From an uncultured Planctomycetia bacterium (lineage in GTDB: Bacteria > Planctomycetota > UBA1135 > GCA-002686595), in NCBI GenBank assembly GCA_938003765.1, contig CALKYE010000307.1, forward strand, positions 1 to 26,279: DNA of 26,279 nucleotides, read 5' to 3'. Positions 7,435 through 15,379 of this stretch are shown one piece after another. Position 1 is the stretch's first letter. Every line of letters starts with the position of its first letter. The notes beneath the pieces are model-generated. The model was not told the origin of the DNA. It ran no database searches and was given only the letters and a program-made list of their open reading frames with translations. Made by a program: the position numbers and the translations under genes.

Positions 7435-8355
7435 ATGTTGATCGCTCTCGTTTGCGCCCTGTCCCTCGCGCCGCTCCCGCAGTCCTCGTGCTCGTCGAAC
7501 AAGGCCGCACACGCGCCTTCGAGCGAGGCGAAGTCGATTCTCGAAACCGCTGTCGCCGCGGGCAGCTTCAAGACGCTCGCCGCCGCCGTGCAGGCTGCCG
7601 ACCTCACCGAGACCCTCAGCGGCCCCGGGCCGTTCACGGTCTTCGCGCCCACGGACGACGCGTTCGCGAAGCTGCCGAAGGGAACACTCGACTCGCTGCT
7701 CAAGCCGGAGAACAAGCGCAAGCTCGCCGACATCCTCACCTACCACGTCGTCGCCGGCGATGTGCGCGCGGAGAAGGCGTTGAGCCTCGACTTCGCGACG
7801 ACCGTCCTCGGCCAGGCCGCGCGGCTCGAAGTCACGCGCTCGGCGGACGGCAAGAAGTCGCTCACGATCGACGGCGCCCGCGTCGTGACGACCGACATCG
7901 TGTGCTCGAACGGCGTCATCCACGTGATCGACGCCGTCATCCTTCCGCGGCCCAACATCGTCGAGACCGCGAAGGCCGCTGGGACGTTCAACACGTTGCT
8001 CGCTGCGGCGCAAGCGGCCGGCCTCGTCGAGGCGCTCTCCGGCAAGCAGCCGCTGACCGTCTTCGCTCCGAGTGACGCCGCGTTCGCGAAGCTGCCGGCG
8101 GGCACGGTCGAGAACCTCCTGAAGCCCGAGAACAAGGACAAGCTCGCGGCGATCCTGAAGCTGCACGTGGTGAGCGGACGGATGCTCGCCAAGGACGTGC
8201 TCGCGGCGCACGAACTCACTCCGCTCCAAGGCAAGGCGTTGAAGGTCGCCATGTCTGGGGACAGCGCGACCGTCGGCGGCGCCGCGATCTCCGCCACGGA
8301 CATCCTCGCGGGCAACGGCGTGATCCACGTCATCGACAGTGTGATCCTGCCCTGA
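7435..8355 (+). CDS. Secreted protein with two fasciclin (FAS1) domains
   Basis: The 306-aa product starts at an ATG 8 bases after a weak AAGG ribosome-binding site. It opens with a hydrophobic leader and a Cys at position 19; the lipobox is poor, so it may simply be secreted. Two FAS1 domains follow, about residues 33-163 and 167-306. Each has the H1 motif (FTVFAPTDDAFAKLP; LTVFAPSDAAFAKLP) and the H2-like end (VIHVIDAVILP; VIHVIDSVILP). FAS1 proteins are adhesion or matrix proteins. The two copies are very alike, including a shared LLKPEN stretch, which suggests internal duplication. An upstream in-frame extension was rejected because it is not protein-like. Confidence 0.93.
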   Translation: MLIALVCALSLAPLPQSSCSSNKAAHAPSSEAKSILETAVAAGSFKTLAAAVQAADLTETLSGPGPFTVFAPTDDAFAKLPKGTLDSLLKPENKRKLADILTYHVVAGDVRAEKALSLDFATTVLGQAARLEVTRSADGKKSLTIDGARVVTTDIVCSNGVIHVIDAVILPRPNIVETAKAAGTFNTLLAAAQAAGLVEALSGKQPLTVFAPSDAAFAKLPAGTVENLLKPENKDKLAAILKLHVVSGRMLAKDVLAAHELTPLQGKALKVAMSGDSATVGGAAISATDILAGNGVIHVIDSVILP

Positions 8356-8375
8356 CGCGCACACGCGCGAAGTTC

Positions 8376-8425
8376 AGCGACGCCCGTCCTCTCCCGCAGC
8401 GGGGGTGGACGGGCGTCGCTCTTTC
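8376..8425 (+). terminator. Intrinsic terminator of the FAS1 gene
   Basis: Twenty bases after the FAS1 stop, perfect 14-base arms (AGCGACGCCCGTCC at 8376-8389, GGACGGGCGTCGCT at 8407-8420) flank a 17-base loop that can itself pair. They are followed by CTTTC. The T-rich exit is on the plus strand only, so it serves the FAS1 transcript. Confidence 0.85.
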
Positions 8426-8627
8426 ATCAGGTCGATGGTCTCTCGCTTCGCTCTGCTCGAATCGACGCCGCGTGGCCGATCGCTGGCGCCGCGACGCTGT
8501 CGGTGTCCCGCGCGGTGGCGCAGTACGAGCTGTGGTCCCGTTCGGCGCCGGGCGAGGATCGAAGTCTCGTCGTGCGCTGCGTTCGCGCGGACCCGTCGGT
8601 TGAACATTCCACGGGAGCTCCCGGGAC
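8426..8627. other. Non-coding gap before the fucosidase 3' end
   Basis: About 200 bases with no convincing gene: short open frames on both strands are Arg-rich and show no family motif. The only structure seen is a perfect 12-base palindrome, CGGGAGCTCCCG, at 8612-8623. It also supplies a GGAG that could serve as ribosome-binding site for the small ORF at 8628. Confidence 0.5.
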
Positions 8628-8843
8628 ATGCATCGACGCTCGACGACCACACTCGCCCTCCTCGCCTTCCTGGCGCCGTCAACTCAGGCGCAATCCGCGA
8701 CGCCGCTGGCCAATCCCGCGCCGCTCGTCGGTGAGCGCTTCGGCGTCAAGGCAGCCGCAACAGAGCCGTCGGCGCGAGCGGCGCGAGGGCTTCTCCCAGG
8801 CGTGCGGAGCGGAGCGCGAGTTCCGCGCCGCCCGTGCGGTTGA
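8628..8843 (+). pseudogene. Signal-peptide ORF, possibly a 5' gene remnant
   Basis: A 71-codon frame begins with a convincing export signal (MHRRSTTTLALLAFLAPSTQ, then AQS). It has a GGAG ribosome-binding site 9 bases upstream of its ATG. After about 39 codons it runs antisense into the end of the fucosidase gene and becomes Arg/Ala-rich filler until a stop. The simplest reading is that a former secreted-protein gene lost everything after its first 40 or so codons when the fucosidase end was joined here. A small real secreted peptide, or chance, remain possible. Confidence 0.33.
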
Positions 8844-10827
8844 ACCAGTCCACGCGCAGCGCGTGCGCCCCGGCCGCCAGCGCCACGAACCCGCGCCGCT
8901 CGACGGTTCCGTGCAGGCCGTCGTTGTCGACCACCAGCTCGCCGTCGATCCACAGGCGGCTGCCGTCGTCGCTCGCGAGCGCGAACTCGTACACGTCGTC
9001 GTGCTCGACCACGACGAGGCCGCTGAAGCGGCAGCCGATGCGCTCCTCGCGCGAAGGGAGCTCGATGGCGCCGACCACCGCGCTGTCCCGCGCGCTGAGC
9101 GAGCCGAAGTCGGGCAACTGCTCCCAGTCGCCGACGAACGTCTCGCGCCGCAGGCCCGGCTGCGCGCCCGATGCGTCGAGCGCCGGCGCCGGCTGCGCGC
9201 GCGTGAACGTGCGCTCGACGATCGTCGTTACGGGCTTGCCGTCGTGAACGCCCACGGCGCGCACGCGGGCGGTCGCGTCGAGCGTGATCGGTCCCTCGGC
9301 GCGCGGCGAAGCGACGCCCGGCTCGCTTCCGTCGAGGGTGTAGTGGACGGCGAGTCCTGACCCGGCCGCGAAGCTGACCGCGAGGTCGCGCACGAAGATC
9401 TCGCTCGCCGCTTCGATGCGCGGCGCGCGGTAGACGATCGGCGCACCGCGCAGTCCGAGCGTCACGACGTACGGCAGCTCGTCATCCGGATCGGCGAGCA
9501 GCTTCACCACCAGATCGGCGCCGCGGCGCTCGACGGGCAGGAGCACGCGCGCGCCGAAGAGGTAGCCGGCCGAGAGCGGCTCGTTGCCGACCCCCGGCAA
9601 CACCAGCTCTCCGCTCGCGGGCGTGTCGAACACGTGCAGGTACAGCAGCGTGTCGTCGCCCTGACGCTTCAGCGTGCAACGCCCCCACTCGAGCGCGTCG
9701 AACGGGCTCGCCTGCGTGCCGTGGATGGCCGCGCCGAAGCGCTGGGTCCAGGCGCCGATCTCCGCCAGGCGCTGCACCGCCTCGGGCGGAAAGCTGCCGT
9801 CCGCGCGCGGTCCGACGTTGAGCAGGTAGTTGCCGCCCTTCGAAGCGACGTCGATCAGCATGCGAATCATCTCGCGCGCGGGCTTCCAGCTCTCGTCGTA
9901 GGCGTTGTAGCCCCAGTTCGAGTTCATCGTCATGCAGGTCTCCCAGTCCACGCCGGCGAGTCCGGTCGCGGGGATCTCCTGCTCGGGAGTTCCGAAGTCG
10001 CCGACCGCCTCGCTCGACTGGGAGAAGCCCGCCATGCCGCCGCGGTGCACGTCGACGCGATTGTTGACCAGCATCGCGGGCGCGAGCCTGCGGCAGTGTT
10101 CGAACAGCTCGACGCCGTACTCGTGCGTCCAAGTGCTCTCCCACTCGCCGTCGAACCACATCACGTGCGGCTCGTAGTTGCGCACCAGCTCCTCGACCTG
10201 GCCGTGCAGGTAGCGCCTGAAGCGCCCGAAGTCCGCGCCCTCGCTGCTGCGGTCCTTCTCCCAGTCGCGCCGCGGGAGATAGTCGGGGTGATGCCAGTCC
10301 ATGATCGAGTGGTACGTGCAGAACTTCACGCCGTGCCGTTCGCAGGCCTCGCTCAGCTCCTTCAGCACGTCGCGCCCGAACGGCGTGTTCATCACGTCCC
10401 AGTCCGTGAGCTTCGAATCGAACAGCGCGAACCCGTCGTGGTGCTTGCTGGTGATCACCAGGTACTTCATGCCCGCGTTGGCGGCCATGCGCGCCCACGA
10501 GTCGGCGTCGAACGCCGTCGGGTTGAACTGCGGCTGGAACTTCGCGTACTCCTCGAGCGGGATCTGCGCGGTCGTGCGGATCCATTCGCCGTGGTTCGTG
10601 CGCTCGCCCCACTTGCCCGCGGGGATCGCGTACAGCCCCCAGTGGATGAACATCCCGAAGCGCGCCTCGCGCCACCACGCCATGCGCTCGTCCTGCGTCA
10701 ACTCTCGACGGTCCGTCTGAGGCGTCGGCGGGTTCGAGACGGTCGAGCGCGGCGTCGGCTGGGGCGCGGCGCCGCAGGCCGCCAACACGAGTGCGGAAGT
10801 GGCGATCAGGATTCGCATGGGGATCAA
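8746..10827 (-). CDS. GH29 alpha-L-fucosidase lipoprotein with CHB_HEX_C-like and PA14 domains
   Basis: The 693-aa enzyme has a lipobox L-A-A-C (Cys18). The GH29 barrel covers about residues 45-375, with RFGMFIHWGLYAIPAGKW, TSKHHDGFALFDS and HVMWFDGEWE, whose Asp226 is the expected nucleophile. Glu282 or Glu284 in the TPEQEIP segment is a candidate acid/base, not assigned with certainty. A beta-domain follows, then a CHB_HEX_C-like module (VHYTLDGSEPG, about 475-540) and a PA14-type module (about 555-675, LASDDGSRLWIDGELV). The TTG at 10827 has GGAG six bases upstream and is preferred; ATG at 10818 is the alternative. It is the last gene of the fucose run, 25 bp after the Ldh2-family gene, and should release L-fucose at the cell surface. 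Confidence 0.95.
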   Translation of the reverse strand: MIPMRILIATSALVLAACGAAPQPTPRSTVSNPPTPQTDRRELTQDERMAWWREARFGMFIHWGLYAIPAGKWGERTNHGEWIRTTAQIPLEEYAKFQPQFNPTAFDADSWARMAANAGMKYLVITSKHHDGFALFDSKLTDWDVMNTPFGRDVLKELSEACERHGVKFCTYHSIMDWHHPDYLPRRDWEKDRSSEGADFGRFRRYLHGQVEELVRNYEPHVMWFDGEWESTWTHEYGVELFEHCRRLAPAMLVNNRVDVHRGGMAGFSQSSEAVGDFGTPEQEIPATGLAGVDWETCMTMNSNWGYNAYDESWKPAREMIRMLIDVASKGGNYLLNVGPRADGSFPPEAVQRLAEIGAWTQRFGAAIHGTQASPFDALEWGRCTLKRQGDDTLLYLHVFDTPASGELVLPGVGNEPLSAGYLFGARVLLPVERRGADLVVKLLADPDDELPYVVTLGLRGAPIVYRAPRIEAASEIFVRDLAVSFAAGSGLAVHYTLDGSEPGVASPRAEGPITLDATARVRAVGVHDGKPVTTIVERTFTRAQPAPALDASGAQPGLRRETFVGDWEQLPDFGSLSARDSAVVGAIELPSREERIGCRFSGLVVVEHDDVYEFALASDDGSRLWIDGELVVDNDGLHGTVERRGFVALAAGAHALRVDWFNRTGGAELALRSARLGEALAPLAPTALLRLP

Positions 10828-10852
10828 GGGCAGCTCCGAGCGCTCACGGGAT

Positions 10853-11941
10853 TCAGTCGAACGACAGACCGAGTTGGTCTGCGATCGCGCGCAGATCTTC
10901 GACGACCGGCAGCACGAGGGGAATGCCGGAGCGCGTGCGTTCGGCGAGCGCGATCCGTTCAGGGTCGCCGGGGATCAGCACGGCCTCGTGACCCGGCGCG
11001 GGCTTCGTCGAGCGGAACGTGCGCACGAGGTCGTCGATCTGGCGCTTGAACTCGAGCGGGTCGATGAAGCCCGCGATCTGCATCGCGCCGAAGAAGTGGC
11101 CGATGCCCTTGCCCACCGAACGCGCGGGAATCTCCTGGCGCAGCGCGAAGGGCGGCGTGAACGGGCCCCAGTTCGCGCCCGAGAGCACGGCCACGAGCAC
11201 GTCGACCATCATCCCGAGCGCGTAGCCCTTGTGGCCGCCGTGCTCGCGATCTGAACCGAGCGGGAGCAGCGCGCCGCCGTCGATCATTCCGCGCGGATCG
11301 CTCGTCACCTCGCCGCGCTTGTCGATGGCCCAGCCGAGCGGAATCGACTCGCCGCGGCGCAGCGCGATCTCGATCTTGCCGTAGGCGACCGCAGGCGTCG
11401 CGAGGTCGATCACGATCGGCGGCTCCTCGAGTCCGGGGAACGCGATCGCGATCGGATTGGTGCCGAGCATGCGCTCGGCGCCCCACAGCGGCGCGACGAG
11501 CTTGGTCGAGTTCGTCATCGACCACCCGATCAGATCGCGCTTCAACGCTTCGAGCGGGTAGTAGCCGGCGATGCCGTAGTGGTTGGTGTTGCACACGCTC
11601 ACCCAGCCCGAACCCACTTGCTCGGCCTTGCGCATCGCAACCTCGTTGGCCCACGGGCCGACGACGAGCCCGAGCCCGTTGTCGCCGTCGACCGTCGCGG
11701 TGCTCGCGGTCTCGCGCACGATGCGCGGCGCGGGCCGCGGGTTGATGCGGCCCAGCGTGAGCATGTCGACGTACGTGCGCAGCCGCGCGACGCCGTGCGA
11801 GTCGATCGCGCGCAGATCGGCGGCCGCGAGCACCTCGGAGGCGAGCCGCGCATCGCGCTCGGGAACGCCGAAGTGCTCGAACACGCGCTGGCTGAAGGCG
11901 CGCAGGTGCTCGCTCGAGTAGACGAGGCTCTCGACGCTCAT
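10853..11941 (-). CDS. Ldh2-family (malate/L-lactate/ureidoglycolate-type) dehydrogenase
   Basis: The 362-aa NAD(P)-dependent oxidoreductase belongs to the Ldh2/MDH2 family, not the Rossmann LDH family. Family marks are ADLRAIDSHGVARL with the catalytic His49, VGSGWVSVCNTNHYGIAGYY, MLGTNPIAIAFP and EHGGHKGYALG. Known members reduce or oxidise 2-keto/2-hydroxy acids such as malate, sulfolactate, 2,3-diketogulonate and ureidoglycolate. The ATG overlaps the VOC gene stop (ATGA). In this operon the predicted pathway produces L-lactate, so L-lactate to pyruvate is the most economical proposal. That is inference; reduction of a sugar-acid keto intermediate is equally allowed by the family. Confidence 0.88.
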   Translation of the reverse strand: MSVESLVYSSEHLRAFSQRVFEHFGVPERDARLASEVLAAADLRAIDSHGVARLRTYVDMLTLGRINPRPAPRIVRETASTATVDGDNGLGLVVGPWANEVAMRKAEQVGSGWVSVCNTNHYGIAGYYPLEALKRDLIGWSMTNSTKLVAPLWGAERMLGTNPIAIAFPGLEEPPIVIDLATPAVAYGKIEIALRRGESIPLGWAIDKRGEVTSDPRGMIDGGALLPLGSDREHGGHKGYALGMMVDVLVAVLSGANWGPFTPPFALRQEIPARSVGKGIGHFFGAMQIAGFIDPLEFKRQIDDLVRTFRSTKPAPGHEAVLIPGDPERIALAERTRSGIPLVLPVVEDLRAIADQLGLSFD

Positions 11942-12504
11942 CGCCCGTCGTACGCGCGCTGCAGCGCGTCGATGTCGAGCTTGACCATGCTCAGCAACGC
12001 GCCCATCACGCGCGCGCTGCGCTCGGGCGGTCCCGCCATCCACTCGTCGAACTTCGCCGGAATGATCTGCCACGACACGCCCCAGCGATCGGACAGCCAA
12101 CCGCACGCCATTTCGCGGCCGCCTTCGCCCAGTGCGCTCCACAGGCGATCGATCTCGGCCTGGTCTTCGCAGCGCACGACGATCGACGCCGCTTCGCTGA
12201 GCTTGAACTGCGGGCCGCCGTTGAGGAGCCAGAACTGCGTTCCGCCGATCTCGAGCTGCACCAGCATCTCCGTGCCAGCCGGCAAGTGGGCGCCCTCGCC
12301 GTAGCGCGCGATCGACAGGATGCGCGAGTTGGGGACGAGCTCGACGTAGCGCTTGGCGGCGGCCTCGGCGTCGCTTTGGAACCACAGACACGGAACGACT
12401 TTGTCGAGACGGGTCATGGAAGGCTCGCTGGATTTCGAAGCAGCGCAGGAGGAGACGAAGGGAAGCGCGCACACGAGGGCGGCGGTCAGAGAGATGAGGT
12501 TCAT
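11938..12504 (-). CDS. PhnB/glyoxalase-fold (VOC) protein with lipoprotein signal
   Basis: The 188-aa product contains a PhnB-like VOC domain (about residues 32-150) with KVVPCLWFQSDAEAAAKRYV, GTQFWLLNGGPQFK and the late segment DRWGVSWQIIP. Such proteins normally start right at the domain; an internal ATG at codon 30 would give that form. However, the upstream ATG overlaps the LhgO-gene stop (ATGA) and encodes a full lipoprotein signal ending V-S-S-C. The longer form is therefore preferred, which places a VOC protein outside the cytoplasm. Its function is unknown; many PhnB-like VOC proteins lack a proven reaction. Confidence 0.8.
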   Translation of the reverse strand: MNLISLTAALVCALPFVSSCAASKSSEPSMTRLDKVVPCLWFQSDAEAAAKRYVELVPNSRILSIARYGEGAHLPAGTEMLVQLEIGGTQFWLLNGGPQFKLSEAASIVVRCEDQAEIDRLWSALGEGGREMACGWLSDRWGVSWQIIPAKFDEWMAGPPERSARVMGALLSMVKLDIDALQRAYDGR

Positions 12505-13706
12505 GGGCGTGAGGGCTGCGCGTCGAGGCGCTCGCAGATGGACTCGGCGATCGCGAGGGACGCGGTCGCCGCGGGAGAGGGCGCGTTGAGCACGTGCACG
12601 ACGCGGCCGGAGCTGCGAATGAGGAAATCGTCGACCAGCGCGCCGTCGCTCGCGAGTGCTTGAGCGCGCACGCCGGCCGGCGCGGGAACCAGATGCGCTG
12701 CGCGAATCTCGGGCACGAGCCGCTGGAGCGCCTTGGTGAACGCGCGCTTCGAGAGCGAGCGCCACATCTCCCCCATTCCCGCGAACGCGTGGCGGCTGAC
12801 CAGCTTCCAGAATCCGACGTAGCCGAGCGTGTCGACCAGATCGCGCACGTTCACGTCGTCCCAGTGATAGCCCTCGCGCGACAGAGCGAGCACCGCGTTG
12901 GGACCGCACTCGACGCCGCCGAGCGCCATGCGCGTGAAGTGCACGCCGAGGAACGGGAAGCTGGGATCGGGCACGGGGTAGATGAGGTTGCGCACCAGCT
13001 CGTGCGCGTCGGGCGTGAGCTCGAAGTACTCGCCGCGGAACGGAACGATGCGCGCGGGGCGGCGTTCGCCGGCATCCTGCAGCACTCGATCCGAGTGCAG
13101 GCCCGCGCAATTGATCGCGGCGTCGGCGACGAGCTCGCCTCGCGTGGTGTGCAGCACGACCTCGCTCGAGCGCGACTCGATCCGCTCGACGCGCGCCTGC
13201 GTCAGCACCTCGCCCCCGCGCACGCGGATGAGCTCGGCCAGCTTCGCGCACACGCCGACGTAATCGACGATGCCGGTTTCGCGCACGTGCAGCGCCTTGA
13301 CGCCCGCGACGTGCGGCTCGAGCCGGCGCAGCTCGTCGACCTCGATCTCGCGCGCCTCCACGCCGTTGGCTCGTGCGCGCTCGGCGATTCCGGCGAGCCG
13401 CGGCAGCTCGCTCGCATCCACCGCGACGACGACCTTCCCGCAGCGCTCCCACACGACTCCGTGTCGTTCGCAGAACTGCTCGAGCAGCGCCTTGCCGCGC
13501 CGGCACGTGCGCGCCTTCTCGGAGCCGGGCTTGTAGTAGATCCCGGAGTGGATCACGCCCGAGTTGCGGCCGGTCTGGTGCGCGGCGAGCTGGCGCTCCT
13601 TCTCGAGCACGACGACGCGGGCGCGCGGTCGGCGTCGCGTGAGCTCGTACGCCGTGGCGAGACCGACGATGCCGCCTCCGATGATCGCTACGTCTGCGCT
13701 GCGCAT
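12501..13706 (-). CDS. lhgO: LhgO-like FAD-dependent L-2-hydroxyacid oxidase/dehydrogenase
   Basis: The 401-aa flavoprotein is in the DAO fold. It has an N-terminal FAD-binding IIGGGIVGLATA (residues 8-19), VVLEKE, and the family signature GRNSGVIHSGIYYKPGS (47-62). The C-terminal part has GRVVHVLNAPSPAATASLAIAE. Length and signature match L-2-hydroxyglutarate oxidase/dehydrogenase. Its placement between fucose genes suggests it may oxidise a different L-2-hydroxyacid, for example L-lactate from the fucose pathway, to the keto acid; that is inference. The start at 13706 lies directly before the FAD motif, 25 bp after the preceding gene. Upstream in-frame codons were rejected as antisense to the neighbour's end. 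Confidence 0.88.
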   Translation of the reverse strand: MRSADVAIIGGGIVGLATAYELTRRRPRARVVVLEKERQLAAHQTGRNSGVIHSGIYYKPGSEKARTCRRGKALLEQFCERHGVVWERCGKVVVAVDASELPRLAGIAERARANGVEAREIEVDELRRLEPHVAGVKALHVRETGIVDYVGVCAKLAELIRVRGGEVLTQARVERIESRSSEVVLHTTRGELVADAAINCAGLHSDRVLQDAGERRPARIVPFRGEYFELTPDAHELVRNLIYPVPDPSFPFLGVHFTRMALGGVECGPNAVLALSREGYHWDDVNVRDLVDTLGYVGFWKLVSRHAFAGMGEMWRSLSKRAFTKALQRLVPEIRAAHLVPAPAGVRAQALASDGALVDDFLIRSSGRVVHVLNAPSPAATASLAIAESICERLDAQPSRP

Positions 13707-13731
13707 GTGCGGCGCGCAAGATAGCGGCGCG

Positions 13732-15279
13732 TCACTCGAGGCGAAGCTCGCCGAGGTCGAACGATTGACCGTAGAGGATCTCGATCTCGTCGCGCCGCGC
13801 GAGTTCGATCGGAGCGGAGCCGCTGCCCGCACGGCGGACGATCAGCGTGTAGCGGCCCGGCTGGAGGTCCTTGAACTCGAACCGTCCGTCGCACGAGCAG
13901 CCCAGCGAGCAACCCGGCGAGGATTCGAGCGGGACGCCGTGCTCACGGCGCAGAAGCACGAGGTTGAGATCGACGACGTCCAGCGGATCTGCGACGCGCA
14001 AGTATCCGGACAGGACCGAGGTGGGCGCGAGCTCGATCCGCTGGTCGTGCTGCGACGTCGGAAGCTCCAGCGTCCGCGGCGCGAAGCCGTCGGCGCTGAA
14101 GCGGAAGTTCCACCGGTCCGATCGCAGGAACTGGAACTCGAAACGGCCGGACTCGTCGGCGAAGTACGGAAGCGCGTTGAACGCCCACGAGTCTCCGTCG
14201 GTGATGGCGATGCGCGCGTCGGCTACAGGGCGGCCGAGCGGGTCGACCACGAAGCCCCGGACGAGTTGCGGGGGGAGGAGTCCGATCTCCCACGCGTCTG
14301 CGGAGGCCTCTGCTGAGGGTCCGGGCAACGTGAGCTCGGCGACTCGCTTGCGGCCATCAGCGCCGCGCGTCCGCAGCGCCAGTGTGAACGGCGCCGCGCT
14401 GTCGATCTCGAACTCGGCCACGCCGTCGGCGTCGGTCGTCACGTCGAGACCTCGATCCCAGTCCGAGTCCCGGAGCCGCGGCCGTCCCGGTCGCCGGCGC
14501 GCGACCGTGAGCGTGCCCTGTACCAGCGGTTGACCATCGATGTAGGCGCGCACGCGGTGCGTGCGGATCTGCGGCTCGACGATCAGTTGGAACGGCGCAT
14601 CGCCGGCGGACCGCGTCCAGTCAAACCAGCCCAGCCGCCAGTCGGAGAGCACGTTGAGCCGCGCAGCGAGTCCCACACCATGGGCTCGCTCCACGGGCCA
14701 CAGTCGCGCCCAGCCATCGGCGATCGCAGCAGCGTGGGGGCCCGCCGATCGGTCGTGGGCGCTCTCCCACGTCCCACGAACTTGCTCCGTGAAGTGCGAA
14801 CTCCAACGCATTCGCTGGGCGCGCACCTCTCCGCCCTCGAACGTGCGCGCGCCAGCGCTGTCGACGACGTCAACACGTATCGCGACGAGGTCCGCGGCGT
14901 TCAAGCGAACGCGCCAGGGCCAGACCTTGGGCAGAACGACACGTTGCGGGCGCTCCGCCGCAGCAGCCGCGATGTGCAGCGACCACTCGAGAGGCTTCAC
15001 GCCGCCGCCAGCGAGCTGCTCGTGCTCCTCGCGCAGCGCAACGACGTCCGTCAACACCGCTCGACCGGAATCGGGATCCGTGCGCGCGCGCAGTACGACC
15101 ACCGGATCGCGCGGCGCGCTGTACGAGCGGTACTCGAGCACGAAGGGCACGTCGCCGACGACACGCTCGCCCTCGCCGCGGGTCTCCACCACGAGGTCGC
15201 GTTGAGCGGCGGGCGTCGGCGCGGCCGCCTGCGGTGCGACGACACTCCAGAGCGCGACAGCGAGCAGCACGACGTTCAT
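13732..15279 (-). CDS. Secreted protein with carboxypeptidase-regulatory-like beta domains
   Basis: This 515-aa protein of unknown function has a signal peptide (MNVVLLAVALWSVVAPQAAA). Its N-terminal half is unrecognised and Trp-rich (DWRLGWFDWTRS). A beta domain about residues 240-320 ends in TTDADGVAEFEIDS. A clear CarboxypepD_reg-like domain follows at 339-418 (VRGFVVDPLGRPVADARI, then DESGRFEFQFL). A second, more diverged one at about 420-482 has CSLGCSCDGRFEFKDLQPG. There is no peptidase catalytic domain and no TonB-dependent barrel. The start at 15279 was chosen for the signal peptide; a longer frame would overlap the FAH gene. It sits inside the fucose operon, so a surface role in glycan binding or handling is possible but unproven. 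Confidence 0.8.
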   Translation of the reverse strand: MNVVLLAVALWSVVAPQAAAPTPAAQRDLVVETRGEGERVVGDVPFVLEYRSYSAPRDPVVVLRARTDPDSGRAVLTDVVALREEHEQLAGGGVKPLEWSLHIAAAAAERPQRVVLPKVWPWRVRLNAADLVAIRVDVVDSAGARTFEGGEVRAQRMRWSSHFTEQVRGTWESAHDRSAGPHAAAIADGWARLWPVERAHGVGLAARLNVLSDWRLGWFDWTRSAGDAPFQLIVEPQIRTHRVRAYIDGQPLVQGTLTVARRRPGRPRLRDSDWDRGLDVTTDADGVAEFEIDSAAPFTLALRTRGADGRKRVAELTLPGPSAEASADAWEIGLLPPQLVRGFVVDPLGRPVADARIAITDGDSWAFNALPYFADESGRFEFQFLRSDRWNFRFSADGFAPRTLELPTSQHDQRIELAPTSVLSGYLRVADPLDVVDLNLVLLRREHGVPLESSPGCSLGCSCDGRFEFKDLQPGRYTLIVRRAGSGSAPIELARRDEIEILYGQSFDLGELRLE

Positions 15280-15379
15280 TGTGGATCCATGAGAGGCGCG
15301 CCAGCTCAACAGCGCAAGCGCGGCCGCCGGCAACGCGCGAACAGCAACGCTTGAAGTGCGTCGCGGTTCAGGTCGCGCG
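15280..15379. other. 100-bp gap inside the fucose gene run
   Basis: This is the largest break between co-oriented genes in the 8746-21143 run. No T-tract terminator or consensus promoter was recognised. A secondary promoter for the downstream half (beta-domain protein to fucosidase) could lie here but is not demonstrated by sequence. Confidence 0.3.

Noticed and set aside
8376..8425. Bidirectional terminator also serving the fucosidase transcript
   Set aside because: The minus-strand exit side has no T-rich tract, and it lies over 300 bases past the fucosidase stop.
8374..8682. Minus-strand gene of about 100 codons
   Set aside because: Its end lies in the FAS1 terminator hairpin and its product is low-complexity Arg-rich with no recognisable motif.
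13707..13832. N-terminal extension of the LhgO-like protein
   Set aside because: The added residues are Arg/Ser-rich, antisense-like to the neighbour's end, and FAD enzymes of this family begin just before the GxGxxG motif.
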